From: Streptomyces longwoodensis
GTDB lineage: Bacteria > Actinomycetota > Actinomycetes > Streptomycetales > Streptomycetaceae
Length of the DNA: 64,000 bases
Reading direction: 5' to 3'
Assembly (NCBI RefSeq): GCF_001514125.1
Contig: NZ_KQ948550.1
Coordinates: 793,105 to 857,104, forward strand
The notes below the pieces were generated by a model. It had not been told where the DNA came from, did not search any database, and worked only from the letters and a program-made list of their open reading frames with translations. Both the position numbers and the translations under genes were made by a program. Below, piece after piece: positions 17,716 through 27,547 of the stretch; the first letter of the stretch is position 1, and every line of letters starts with the position of its first letter.

Positions 17716-18906
17716 GTGAGACGCATGACGGCACGACCGGCGAACGCGCACCAGGCCCGCCTGCTGAAGCTGTTGCGGGACGGCGGCCCCAACTCCCGTG
17801 CTCAGCTCGGCGACCAGGTCGACCTCTCGCGGTCCAAGCTGGCCGTGGAGGTGGACCGCCTGCTGGAGACGGGCCTGGTCGTGGCCGACGGACTCGCCGC
17901 CTCGCGCGGCGGCCGCCGCTCCCACAACGTCCGCCTCAACCCGCAACTCCGCTTCCTCGGCGTCGACATCGGCGCGACCTCGGTCGACGTCGCCGTCACC
18001 AACGCCGAGCTGGAGATCCTCGGTCACCTCAACCAGCCCCTGGACGTGCGCGAGGGACCGGTCGCGGTCTTCGAGCAGGTCCTGTCCATGGCCGCCAAGC
18101 TGCGGGCGACCGGGCTGGCCGAAGGGTTCGACGGCGCCGGCATCGGCGTGCCCGGACCCGTCCGCTTCCCCGAGGGCGTCCCCGTCGCCCCGCCGATCAT
18201 GCCCGGCTGGGACGGCTTCCCCGTGCGGGAGGCGCTCAGCCAGGAGCTCGGCTGCCCGGTCATGGTCGACAACGACGTGAACCTCATGGCGATGGGGGAG
18301 CAGCACGCCGGGGTCGCCCGGAGCGTCGCCGACTTCCTGTGCGTCAAGATCGGCACCGGTATCGGCTGCGGGATCGTCGTGGGCGGCCACGTCTACCGCG
18401 GCACCACCGGCAGCGCGGGCGACATCGGGCACATCCAGGCCGTCCCCGACGGGCGTCCGTGCGCCTGCGGCAACCGGGGCTGCCTGGAAGCCCACTTCAG
18501 CGGCGCGGCCCTGGCCCGCGACGCGGTGGAGGCGGCCCAGCAGGGCCTGTCGCCGGAGCTCGCGGTACGGCTGGAGGCGCACGGCGCGCTCACCGCCGTC
18601 GACGTCGCCGCCGCGGCCGCCGCGGGCGACGCCACCTGCCTCGACCTGATCCGCGAGGGCGGCACCCGCACGGGCCAGGTCATCGCCGCGCTCGTCTCCT
18701 TCTTCAACCCCGGCCTGGTGGTGATCGGCGGCGGGGTGACCGGCCTCGGCCACACCCTGCTCGCCGCGATCCGCACCCAGGTCTACCGCCAGTCGCTGCC
18801 GCTGGCGACCGGCAACCTGCCCATCGTCCTCGGGGAGTTGGGTCCCACCGCCGGTGTGATCGGCGCGGCCCGGCTGATCAGCGACCACCTGTTCTCACCC
18901 GCGTGA
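17716..18906 (+). CDS. ROK-family transcriptional regulator (XylR/NagC type)
   Basis: A 396-residue ROK repressor. The N-terminal wHTH spans residues ~10-75 (LLKLLRDGGPNSRAQLGDQV, DLSRSKLAVEVDRLL), followed by the sugar-kinase-like domain with the ATP/sugar motif LGVDIGATSVDVAV, IGVPGPV, the KIGTGIGCGIVVGG loop and the ROK zinc motif CACGNRGCLEAH. GTG 17716 is chosen for its GGAGG site; ATG 17725 is also possible. It immediately precedes the sugar ABC transporter operon and is the obvious candidate regulator of it and of the catabolic genes beyond. Confidence 0.92.
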   Translation: MRRMTARPANAHQARLLKLLRDGGPNSRAQLGDQVDLSRSKLAVEVDRLLETGLVVADGLAASRGGRRSHNVRLNPQLRFLGVDIGATSVDVAVTNAELEILGHLNQPLDVREGPVAVFEQVLSMAAKLRATGLAEGFDGAGIGVPGPVRFPEGVPVAPPIMPGWDGFPVREALSQELGCPVMVDNDVNLMAMGEQHAGVARSVADFLCVKIGTGIGCGIVVGGHVYRGTTGSAGDIGHIQAVPDGRPCACGNRGCLEAHFSGAALARDAVEAAQQGLSPELAVRLEAHGALTAVDVAAAAAAGDATCLDLIREGGTRTGQVIAALVSFFNPGLVVIGGGVTGLGHTLLAAIRTQVYRQSLPLATGNLPIVLGELGPTAGVIGAARLISDHLFSPA

Positions 18907-19207
18907 CCCGCTAACCGGCGCCACCGGCACCACGCACGGCGCACACCCCGGCCCGCCCCGCTCGGCACGACCCTGCTCACCACCACGCGCGCAGCACGAC
19001 CCTGCTCAGCACTGCCACGCCCAGCTCAGCACAGCCACGCAGCTCAGCCCTGCCCTGCCCTGCTCAGCCCAGTCAGTCCCACCCCCGCCCCGGACCCACC
19101 ACCCCCGCCCGCCCCCGCCCGACGTCACCCGGCCGCTCCCGCGCCACCGCCGTCGGGAGGGCGAGCACACCCTGAACCGGCCCGTACGCCCGCCGAGGGG
19201 AACCCAC
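18907..19207. other. 301-bp repeat-rich leader upstream of the ABC transporter
   Basis: No ORF is supported. GCACGACCCTGCTCA occurs twice (18965-18979 and 18992-19006, 27-bp period), followed to 19078 by a low-complexity run of CTCAGC and CCCTG units. The operon promoter and ROK operator should be here, but none could be assigned confidently. Confidence 0.6.
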
Positions 19208-20731
19208 ATGGCACCCGAACCACCGCTGCTCAGCATGTCCGGCATCACCAAGTCCTTCCCCGGCGTCCGGGCCCTGGACGGCGTCGACCTCGACGTCCAG
19301 GCCGGAGAGGTGCACTGCCTGCTCGGCCAGAACGGCGCCGGCAAGTCCACCCTCATCAAGGTGCTGGCCGGCGCCCACCAGCCGGACGACGGCGTCATCC
19401 GCTGGCGCGGCGAACCGGTCACCCTGCGCTCCCCGATCGCCGCGATGCGCCTCGGCATCGCCACCATCTACCAGGAACTCGACCTGGTGGAACACCTGTC
19501 GGTGGCCGAGAACGTCCACCTGGGCCACGAGCCGACGACCACCGGGTTCGTCGTCCGCGGCCGGGCCGCCAAGGAGGCCACCGGCCGGCTGCTGCGGCGG
19601 CTCGGTCACCCGGAGATCGATCCCGGGCGCCTGGTGGGGGAGTTGTCGGCGGCCCAGCAGCAGATCGTGTCCATGGCGCGGGCGTTGTCGCACGACGTGC
19701 GGCTCATCGTGATGGACGAGCCGTCCGCCGCGCTCGACCCCGACGAGGTCGACAACCTGTTCCGCATCGTCGGCGACCTGACCGCGGACGGCGTGGCCGT
19801 CGTGTACATCTCGCACCGGCTGGAGGAGATCCGCCGCATCGGCGACCGGGTGACCGTGCTGAAGGACGGGCGCGCTGTGGCGGGCGGCCTGCCCGCGAAG
19901 TCGACGCCGACCCGCGAGGTCGTGGCCCTGATGACGGGCCGCACCGTCGAGTACGTCTTCCCCGAGCGGCCCGCCCCGCCGCCCGGCGACCGCGGTACCC
20001 CCGTCCTCCAGGTGCGCGGCCTGGCCCGGGACGGCGAGTTCGAGCCGCTGGACCTCGAGGTGCGCGCCGGGGAGATCGTCGGGCTCGCCGGACTGGTCGG
20101 GTCGGGGCGCTCCGAGATCCTGGAGACGGTGTACGGCGCGCGCAGGCCCACCGCCGGTCAGGTGCTCGTCGACGGGCGGCCGCTGCGCCCCGGCAGCGTA
20201 CGGGCCGCCGTCCGCGCCGGACTCGGCCTCGCCCCGGAGGAACGCAAGGCCCAGGCGCTGTTGATGCTGGAGTCCGTCACCCGCAACGTCTCGGTCTCCT
20301 CCCTTTCCCGCTTCGCGCGGGCCGGCTGGATCGACCGCGGCGCCGAGCGGGCGGCCGCCCGCGCCGCCACCCGTGAGCTGTCGCTGCGGCCCGACGACCC
20401 GGCCGTGCCCGTGCGCACGCTGTCCGGCGGCAACCAGCAGAAGGCCGTCCTGGCCCGCTGGCTGCTGCGCGGCTGCCGGGTGCTGCTGCTCGACGAACCC
20501 ACCCGCGGCGTCGACGTCGGCGCCCGCGCCGAACTGTACGCGGTCGTCCGCCGACTGGCCGACGAGGGACTGGCCGTCCTGCTGGTCTCCAGCGAGGTCC
20601 CCGAGGTCCTCGGCCTCGCCGACCGCGTACTCGTGCTCCGCGAGGGACGCGTGGTGCACACCGCGCCCGCCCCCGCCCTCGACGAACACCGCGTCCTCGA
20701 CCTCGTCATGGAAGGAAGCCCGGCGTCATGA
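19208..20731 (+). CDS. Sugar ABC transporter ATP-binding protein, RbsA type (double NBD)
   Basis: A 507-residue protein with two nucleotide-binding domains. The first has Walker A GQNGAGKSTLIK, signature LSAAQQQ and Walker B LIVMDEPSA; the second has the degenerate Walker A GLVGSGRSEI, signature LSGGNQQK and Walker B LLLDEPTRG, the usual RbsA/MglA/AraG asymmetry. It energises import of a sugar or cyclitol at the inner face of the membrane. The stop overlaps the permease start by 4 bp (ATGA), and the membrane and binding subunits follow, giving a complete importer. Confidence 0.93.
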   Translation: MAPEPPLLSMSGITKSFPGVRALDGVDLDVQAGEVHCLLGQNGAGKSTLIKVLAGAHQPDDGVIRWRGEPVTLRSPIAAMRLGIATIYQELDLVEHLSVAENVHLGHEPTTTGFVVRGRAAKEATGRLLRRLGHPEIDPGRLVGELSAAQQQIVSMARALSHDVRLIVMDEPSAALDPDEVDNLFRIVGDLTADGVAVVYISHRLEEIRRIGDRVTVLKDGRAVAGGLPAKSTPTREVVALMTGRTVEYVFPERPAPPPGDRGTPVLQVRGLARDGEFEPLDLEVRAGEIVGLAGLVGSGRSEILETVYGARRPTAGQVLVDGRPLRPGSVRAAVRAGLGLAPEERKAQALLMLESVTRNVSVSSLSRFARAGWIDRGAERAAARAATRELSLRPDDPAVPVRTLSGGNQQKAVLARWLLRGCRVLLLDEPTRGVDVGARAELYAVVRRLADEGLAVLLVSSEVPEVLGLADRVLVLREGRVVHTAPAPALDEHRVLDLVMEGSPAS

Positions 20732-21747
20732 CCCAGCACGCCTCCCCGCCGCGGGACAGCGCCGACACCCTCGCCCCGGCCGGCCGCACCCCCGCCTGGC
20801 GCGGCCTGTGGGCCCGCGCCGACGTCCGCACCCTCTCCCTGCTCGGCGTGCTCGCCGCCCTGGTCGTCATCGGCGGGGTCACCAAGCCCGACGAGTTCCT
20901 CGACACCCGCAACCTCCAACTGGTGCTCACCCAGGCGTCGGTGATCGGCGTGGTCACCGTCGGGATGACGTTCGTCATCACCTCCGGCGGCATCGACCTG
21001 TCCGTCGGCGCGATCGTCGCCCTGGCCTCCGTGTGGGCCACCACCGTCGCCACCCAGGAGTACGGCTTCGGCGGCATCCTGTTCACCGCGGTCCTCGTCG
21101 GCCTCGGCTGCGGCCTCGTCAACGGCCTGCTGATCGCGTACGGCGGGATGGTGCCGTTCATCGCGACCCTCGCCATGCTGGCCTCGGCGCGCGGACTGGC
21201 CCTGCAGATCACCGACGGCCGCACCCAGATCGTCACCGTCGACGGCGTCCTCTCCCTCGGCGAGCGCGACTCCTACGTCCTCGGCGTCCCCCCGCTCGTG
21301 CTGGTCTTCGCGCTCGTGACGATCCTCGGCTGGCTGGTGCTCAACCGGACCACCTTCGGCAGGCGCACCGTCGCGGTCGGCGGCAACGCGGAGGCGGCCC
21401 GGCTGGCCGGCATCGACGTCCGCCGCCAGCGCCTGTACCTCTACCTGCTGTCCGGACTGTGCTGCGGCATCGCCGCCTTCCTGCTGATCGTCCTGTCCGG
21501 GTCGGGCCAGAACACCAACGGCAACCTCTACGAGCTCGACGCCATCGCCGCCGCGATCATCGGCGGCACCCTGCTCAGCGGGGGACGCGGCACCATCACC
21601 GGCTCCGTGCTCGGTGTCCTGATCTTCACCACGATCACCAACATCTTCGCCCTGAACAACCTGCAGAGCGACGTCCAGCAGATCGCCAAGGGCGCGATCA
21701 TCGTCGCCGCCGTGCTGGTCCAGCGCCGTACCGCGAGCACGACCTGA
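20728..21747 (+). CDS. Sugar ABC transporter permease, RbsC type
   Basis: The 339-residue integral membrane protein shows about nine or ten hydrophobic helices and the RbsC-family signatures TSGGIDLSVGAIVALASV, AYGGMVPFIATLAMLASARG and AAAIIGGTLLSGGRGTITG. It forms the homodimeric transmembrane pore for the upstream ATPase. Translation is coupled to that gene by a 4-bp overlap, and the binding-protein gene starts 17 bp downstream. The N-terminal 30 residues are a soluble extension. Confidence 0.93.
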   Translation: MTQHASPPRDSADTLAPAGRTPAWRGLWARADVRTLSLLGVLAALVVIGGVTKPDEFLDTRNLQLVLTQASVIGVVTVGMTFVITSGGIDLSVGAIVALASVWATTVATQEYGFGGILFTAVLVGLGCGLVNGLLIAYGGMVPFIATLAMLASARGLALQITDGRTQIVTVDGVLSLGERDSYVLGVPPLVLVFALVTILGWLVLNRTTFGRRTVAVGGNAEAARLAGIDVRRQRLYLYLLSGLCCGIAAFLLIVLSGSGQNTNGNLYELDAIAAAIIGGTLLSGGRGTITGSVLGVLIFTTITNIFALNNLQSDVQQIAKGAIIVAAVLVQRRTASTT

Positions 21748-21764
21748 GGAAAGGGTTCACCGCC

Positions 21765-22808
21765 ATGTCGCACCTCACCAGTCGCAGAGGACTGCTCTTC
21801 GGGACCGCCGCCGTCTCGGCCGGCGCCCTCCTGGCCGGCTGCACCAGCAACGACACCGAGGACGAGTCGTCGGCCGCCGGCGACACCCGGCCGGCCGCGG
21901 ACGACAAACCCGGCAAGCACGTCACCATCGGCTTCGCCGGCCCTCAGGCCGACCACGGCTGGCTCAACGCCATCAACGACAACGCCCAGAAGCGGGCCAA
22001 GAAGTACGCCGACGTGAGCCTGGAGCTCACCGAGGGCTCCAACGACACCGCCCAGCAGATCGGCCAGATCGAGACCCTGATCAACAAGAAGGTCGACGTC
22101 CTGGTCGTGCTGCCCGCCGACGGCAAGGCCCTCACCCAGGTCGGCCTGAAGGCGATGCGCGCCGGCATCCCGGTCGTGAACCTGGACCGGATCTTCAACA
22201 CCCCGCAGGCGTACCGGTGCTGGATCGGCGGCGACAACTACGGCATGGGCCTCAGCGCCGGCCACTACATCGGCGAGAAGCTCAAGGGGAAGTCCGGCGC
22301 CCGCGTCATCGAGCTCGCCGGGCTGGACAACCTGGAGCTCACCAAGCAGCGCACCCAGGGCTTCGACGACGCCCTGAAGAACTACCCCAACGTCCGCAAG
22401 GTGGCCCGCCAGGCGGCCGAGTTCACCGTCGAGTCCGGCCAGGCCAAGATGGCGCAACTCCTCCAGGCCCAGCCGAAGTTCGACGCCCTGTGGAACCACG
22501 ACGACGACCAGGGCGTGGGCGCGCTGCGCGCCATCGAACAGGCCGGCCGGGACGACTTCCTCATGGTCGGCGGCGCCGGCGCCCTGTCCGCCTTCCAGGC
22601 CATCAAGCAGGACAACGGCGTGCTCAAGGCGACCGTGCTGTACCCGCCGACCATGGCCGCCTCGGCGATCGACCTCGCCCGCGCGCTCGGCCAGGGCAAG
22701 GGCGTCGGCGGGCTCGCCGAGTTCGAGATCCCCTCGTCGATCACCCTCTACTCGGCCGTCGTCGACAAGGACAACGTCGACCAGTACATGCCCACCGGCT
22801 TCCGCTGA
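21765..22808 (+). CDS. Sugar ABC transporter substrate-binding lipoprotein (RbsB-type, Tat-like signal)
   Basis: A 347-residue periplasmic-binding-protein fold of the type-I (RbsB/LacI-like) class. It begins with a twin-arginine motif (TSRRGLLFG) and a lipobox LLAGC, with the mature lipidated Cys at about residue 26, so it is probably exported folded and anchored to the outer membrane face. Ligand-cleft segments ITFGFAGPQADHGWLNA-like (residues ~50-65), VVLPADGKALTQ and VNLDRIF are visible. AGGAAAG precedes ATG 21765. The ligand is not identifiable; the inositol-synthase-like and isomerase neighbours suggest a cyclitol or sugar. Confidence 0.92.
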   Translation: MSHLTSRRGLLFGTAAVSAGALLAGCTSNDTEDESSAAGDTRPAADDKPGKHVTIGFAGPQADHGWLNAINDNAQKRAKKYADVSLELTEGSNDTAQQIGQIETLINKKVDVLVVLPADGKALTQVGLKAMRAGIPVVNLDRIFNTPQAYRCWIGGDNYGMGLSAGHYIGEKLKGKSGARVIELAGLDNLELTKQRTQGFDDALKNYPNVRKVARQAAEFTVESGQAKMAQLLQAQPKFDALWNHDDDQGVGALRAIEQAGRDDFLMVGGAGALSAFQAIKQDNGVLKATVLYPPTMAASAIDLARALGQGKGVGGLAEFEIPSSITLYSAVVDKDNVDQYMPTGFR

Positions 22809-22861
22809 GGCGCCCGGCCCCGCACCCCCCACCGCGCCACCACGAAGAGGAGGAGCACCGC

Positions 22862-24163
22862 ATGGAACAGCCGCAGCAGCCAGCGGAACCGGAGGCGGAC
22901 ACCGCACCGTCCCCCAGCGCGGCGGCGGGCACCGCACCGGCGGACCCGCCCGGGCGCAGCACGCCGTCACCGGCCCCGGACGGCCGGCCCCCGCTGCGCG
23001 TCGGCATGGTCGGGTACGCGTTCATGGGTGCCGCGCACTCCCAGGGCTGGCGCACCGCGGGCCGGGTCTTCGACCTGCCCCGCCGGCCGGTGCTGTCGGT
23101 GGTCTGCGGACGGGACGGGGCCGCCGTGCGCGCCGCGGCCGACCGGCACGGCTGGGCGGACACCGAGACCGACTGGCGGGCGCTGATCGCCCGGGACGAC
23201 GTCGACCTCGTCGACATCTGCACCCCCGGCGACAGCCACGCCGAGATCGCTCTCGCCGCGCTCGCCGCCGGCAAGCACGTGCTCTGCGAGAAGCCCCTCG
23301 CCAACACCGTCGCCGAGGCCGAGGCGATGACCCGGGCCGCCGAAGAGGCGTACGGACGCGGGCAGATCGCGATGGTCGGCTTCAACTACCGCCGGGTGCC
23401 CGCCACGGCGCTGGCCCGGCGGATGGTCGCCGCCGGCCGGCTCGGCACCCTGCGGCACGTGCGGGTGACCTACCTCCAGGACTGGCTCGTGGACCCGGAG
23501 TTCCCGCTGACCTGGCGGCTGCGCAGGGAGCTGGCCGGCTCCGGCTCGCTCGGCGACCTCGGCGCGCACATCGTCGACCTCGCCCAGCACCTGGCCGGCG
23601 AGCGGCTGGCCGGGGTGTCCGCCCTGACCGAGACGTTCGTACGGGAACGCCCGCTGCCCGGTGGGTCCGGCGGGTCCGGCGGTGGCCTGAGCGCCGTCCC
23701 GGCGGGCGGCACCGGCACGGTCACCGTGGACGACGCCGCCCTGTTCACCGGCCGTTTCGCCTCCGGCGCCCTCGCCTCCTTCGAGGCCACCCGCTACGCC
23801 ACCGGGCGCAAGAATGCCCTGCGCCTCGAACTCAACGGCGAGCGCGGCTCCCTCGCCTTCGACCTGGAGCGGCTGAACGAGCTGTGGTTCCACGACGGCA
23901 CCGACCCGGGCGCCGAGGCGGGCTTCCGCCGCATCCTCGTCACCGAACCCGACCATCCCTACCTCGACGCCTGGTGGCCGCCGGGCCACGGCCTCGGCTA
24001 CGAGCACACCTTCGTCCACCAGGCCCGCGACCTCGTCCACGCCGTCGCCGGGGGCCGCCGCCCCGACCCCTCGTTCGCCGACGGCCTCCAGGTGCAGCGC
24101 GTGCTGGCCGCCGTGGAGGAGAGCGCCGAGAAGAACTCCGTCTACACCCCGATCGCGGACTGA
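22862..24163 (+). CDS. Gfo/Idh/MocA-family oxidoreductase
   Basis: A 433-residue NAD(P)-dependent dehydrogenase. After a 40-residue Pro/Ala-rich extension the Rossmann motif reads VGMVGYAFMGAAHSQGW, followed by CTPGDSHAEIAL and the catalytic-lysine motif VLCEKPLANT; the C-terminal alpha/beta domain has GDLGAHIVDLAQHL. Family members oxidise sugars or inositols at a secondary hydroxyl. ATG 22862 is preceded by GAGGAGGAG. It follows the transporter genes by 53 bp and precedes a TIM-barrel isomerase, the classical set for inositol or rare-sugar catabolism. Confidence 0.92.
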   Translation: MEQPQQPAEPEADTAPSPSAAAGTAPADPPGRSTPSPAPDGRPPLRVGMVGYAFMGAAHSQGWRTAGRVFDLPRRPVLSVVCGRDGAAVRAAADRHGWADTETDWRALIARDDVDLVDICTPGDSHAEIALAALAAGKHVLCEKPLANTVAEAEAMTRAAEEAYGRGQIAMVGFNYRRVPATALARRMVAAGRLGTLRHVRVTYLQDWLVDPEFPLTWRLRRELAGSGSLGDLGAHIVDLAQHLAGERLAGVSALTETFVRERPLPGGSGGSGGGLSAVPAGGTGTVTVDDAALFTGRFASGALASFEATRYATGRKNALRLELNGERGSLAFDLERLNELWFHDGTDPGAEAGFRRILVTEPDHPYLDAWWPPGHGLGYEHTFVHQARDLVHAVAGGRRPDPSFADGLQVQRVLAAVEESAEKNSVYTPIAD

Positions 24164-24175
24164 GGAGGCACACCC

Positions 24176-25174
<999 letters not shown>

Positions 25175-25547
25175 CCGCACTCCGCAGCCCCCAGGTCCGA
25201 CCTGCCCCCACGGCACCACACCGGTCGGTACGGCACCACACCGCTCGGCACCTCCTCCGGGATGACGGCGCATCCCGGCGATCGACGACGCGGACGACGG
25301 CGGCGTGGGGATCGACGACGCCACCGACACCGACCCGGCCCTCGTCGGGGCCCGCTGACCGGCGGCGGGCGGGAGACGCCGGACTCCCGCCCGCCGTCAC
25401 CCTCCGTCGCTCCAGCCGGACTCCACCGCTCCGCGACCCGTTGTCGCTCCGCACCACCCGCGCCCCACCCGCGCACCAGCCGGCGCGGAAAGCATCGCGT
25501 CGTTCCCCACCCCATCTCGGTGTCCGCGTACGACAAGGAGGCTGCCC
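25175..25547. other. 373-bp gap inside the co-directional block
   Basis: Contains a 20-bp direct repeat (25210-25229 and 25230-25249, ACGGCACCACACCG then G/C and TCGG) and a strong hairpin (25361-25398). No ORF with a ribosome site is supported. It separates the importer set from the cyclase/ebo set and probably holds the promoter of the latter. Confidence 0.6.
25361..25398 (+). terminator. Hairpin terminator after the importer/oxidoreductase/isomerase set
   Basis: Twelve perfect pairs (GGCGGGCGGGAG at 25364-25375 with CTCCCGCCCGCC at 25384-25395), extendable by three, around an 8-nt loop. No T-run. Confidence 0.65.
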
Positions 25548-26672
25548 ATGTCCGCGCCCCCCGCCCGTTCCCCGCGCGTCGGCGTCTGGCTGATCGGAGC
25601 CCGCGGCTCCGTCGCCACCACCGTGGTCGCGGGCTGCGCCGCACTGACCGCGGGCCTGCACCCGCCGACGGGCCTGGTCACCGAGGGCCCGGAGTTCGCC
25701 GACAGCGGCCTGCCCGCGCTGTCGTCCCTCGTCTTCGGCGGCCACGACACCACCGACTGCCCCCTGCCCAAGCGCGCCGAGCAGCTCGCCGCCGGCGGGG
25801 TGCTGCCGCACCGGCTGCCCGTGGCCGTCGCCGCCGAACTCGCCGCCGCCGACCGGGAGATCACCACCGGCGGGCCGCTGCCCGGTGACACCCGCACCGC
25901 CGAGGAACTGATCGCCGCCTTCACCGAGGACCTGCGCGGCTTCGTCCGGCGCAACGACCTGACCCGCGCGGTCGTGGTGAACGTCGCCTCCACCGAGCCG
26001 GTCGCGACCGGCGACGACCTGCCGCCCAGCTCCCTCTACGCGGCGGCCGCCCTGCGCGCCGGCTGCCCCTACGTCAACTTCACCCCCTCGACCGGCCTGC
26101 ACCACCCCGCCCTCGCCGAACAGGCCGCGGCCGGCGGACTGCCGTACGCCGGGCGGGACGGCAAGACCGGGCAGACCCTGCTGCGGGCCGCGCTCGGGCC
26201 GATGTTCGCCCAGCGGGCGCTCGCGGTGCGCGCCTGGTCCGGCACCAACCTGCTCGGCGGCGGCGACGGCGCCGCGCTCGCCGACCCGGCGGCGGCCGCC
26301 GCCAAGAACGCGGGCAAGGAGCGCGTCCTCGCCGACACCCTCGGCACCGTCCCCGAGGGCGAGGTCCACATCGACGACGTGCCGGCCCTCGGTGACTGGA
26401 AGACCGCATGGGACCACATCGCCTTCGACGGGTTCCTCGGCACCCGCATGGTCCTGCAGACCACCTGGCAGGGCTGCGACTCGGCCCTCGCGGCGCCCCT
26501 GGTCCTCGACCTGGCCCGGCTGGTGGCCCGCGCGCACGAGACCGGCCGGTCGGGCCCGCTGGGCGAGCTGGCGTTCTTCTTCAAGGACCCGGTCGGCACG
26601 GCACCGGCCGCGCTCGCCGCCCAGTACGCCGAACTGGTCGAGTTTGCCCGGCAGTTGGGTGGGGCCCGATGA
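25548..26672 (+). CDS. Inositol-3-phosphate-synthase-like NAD-dependent sugar-phosphate cyclase
   Basis: A 374-residue protein of the Ino1 (MIPS) family: the NAD motif LIGARGSVATTVVAG at the N-terminus, VNVASTEP, YVNFTPSTG, then the catalytic domain AGRDGKTGQTLLRAAL with the family Lys and Asn residues, and WSGTNLLGGGDGAAL. MIPS converts glucose-6-phosphate to myo-inositol-1-phosphate. It differs from the primary mycothiol-pathway Ino1 of actinobacteria in length and sequence, so a specialised cyclase is likely. Its stop overlaps the start of the EboC-like gene (ATGA), placing it at the head of the ebo set where EboD, a dehydroquinate-synthase-like sugar-phosphate cyclase, is normally found. 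Confidence 0.88.
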   Translation: MSAPPARSPRVGVWLIGARGSVATTVVAGCAALTAGLHPPTGLVTEGPEFADSGLPALSSLVFGGHDTTDCPLPKRAEQLAAGGVLPHRLPVAVAAELAAADREITTGGPLPGDTRTAEELIAAFTEDLRGFVRRNDLTRAVVVNVASTEPVATGDDLPPSSLYAAAALRAGCPYVNFTPSTGLHHPALAEQAAAGGLPYAGRDGKTGQTLLRAALGPMFAQRALAVRAWSGTNLLGGGDGAALADPAAAAAKNAGKERVLADTLGTVPEGEVHIDDVPALGDWKTAWDHIAFDGFLGTRMVLQTTWQGCDSALAAPLVLDLARLVARAHETGRSGPLGELAFFFKDPVGTAPAALAAQYAELVEFARQLGGAR

Positions 26673-27547
26673 GCCGGTCGCGCGCTTGGGCGGAACTGCT
26701 GCGGCTGCCCGCCCTGTTCACCGTTCCCGGCGACGCGCTCGCCGGGGCCGCTGCCCTGGGCACCCGCCCCACCGGGCGCACCCTGCTGGGCATCGCCTCC
26801 TCGCTGTGCCTGTACGAGGCCGGCATGGCCCTCAACGACTGGGCCGACCGGGAGGAGGACGCCGCCGAGCGCCCCCACCGCCCGCTGCCGTCCGGGCGGA
26901 TCCGCCCCGCCGCCGCGCTGGGCGCCGCCGGTGCCCTCACCGCGGCCGGACTGGTCCTCGCCGCCCGCGCGGGCCGGCCGGCGCTCACGGTCGCGGTGCC
27001 GCTGGCGGCCACCGTCTGGTCGTACGACCTGGTCCTCAAGCGCACACCGGCCGGCCCGGCCGCGATGGCTGCCGCCCGCGGGCTGGACCTGCTGCTCGGC
27101 GCGGCCGCCACCGCGGGACAGGTCCGCCCGGCCCTGCCCTCGGCGGCCCTGCTCGGCGCCCACACCCTCGCGGTCACCACCGTGTCCCGCCAGGAGACCG
27201 GCGGCGGTACCCCGCTCGCCCCGCTGACCGCCCTCGCCACCACGGGCGCGCTGACCTGGCGCCTGCACCGCCGCGCCGCGGACCGGCCGCAGGCCCCGGC
27301 CCTCGCCGAGCCGCTGCCGCTGGCCCTCGCCGCCGGGTACGCCCTGACCACCGCCCGCCCCTACCTGCACGCCGCCCTCAACCCCTCGGCGCCGCTCACC
27401 CAGCGCGCCGTGGGCGCCGGCATCCGCGCGACCATCCCCCTGCAGGCCGCCCTCACCGCCCGCTCCGGCGCCCCCGCCGCGGCCCTGTGCACGGCGGCCC
27501 TGGCCCCGCTCGCCCGCGTCTTCGCGAGGCGGGTGAGCGTCACATGA
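26669..27547 (+). CDS. eboC: UbiA-family prenyltransferase-like membrane protein, EboC type
   Basis: The 292-residue membrane protein has about eight hydrophobic helices and the UbiA first aspartate motif NDWADREEDAAERPHRPLPSG; the second aspartate motif (expected after VWSYDLVLKRT) is weak, as in SCO3242/EboC-type proteins. UbiA enzymes attach prenyl chains to aromatic or sugar acceptors in the membrane; EboC's precise reaction is not established. It starts by ATGA overlap with the cyclase gene and its own stop overlaps the next start, so translation is coupled. It is the only membrane-embedded enzyme of the set. Confidence 0.85.
   Translation: MSRSRAWAELLRLPALFTVPGDALAGAAALGTRPTGRTLLGIASSLCLYEAGMALNDWADREEDAAERPHRPLPSGRIRPAAALGAAGALTAAGLVLAARAGRPALTVAVPLAATVWSYDLVLKRTPAGPAAMAAARGLDLLLGAAATAGQVRPALPSAALLGAHTLAVTTVSRQETGGGTPLAPLTALATTGALTWRLHRRAADRPQAPALAEPLPLALAAGYALTTARPYLHAALNPSAPLTQRAVGAGIRATIPLQAALTARSGAPAAALCTAALAPLARVFARRVSVT

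Noticed and set aside
18961..19078. CRISPR-like array
   Set aside because: Repeat units are short, uneven and lack unique spacers of constant length; no cas genes are present.
25210..25320. Small ORF or gene remnant in the gap before the cyclase gene
   Set aside because: An ATG frame at 25262 and a short acidic frame ending near 25358 exist, but neither has a ribosome site or a recognisable family, and the former runs into another gene's coding region in a wrong frame.
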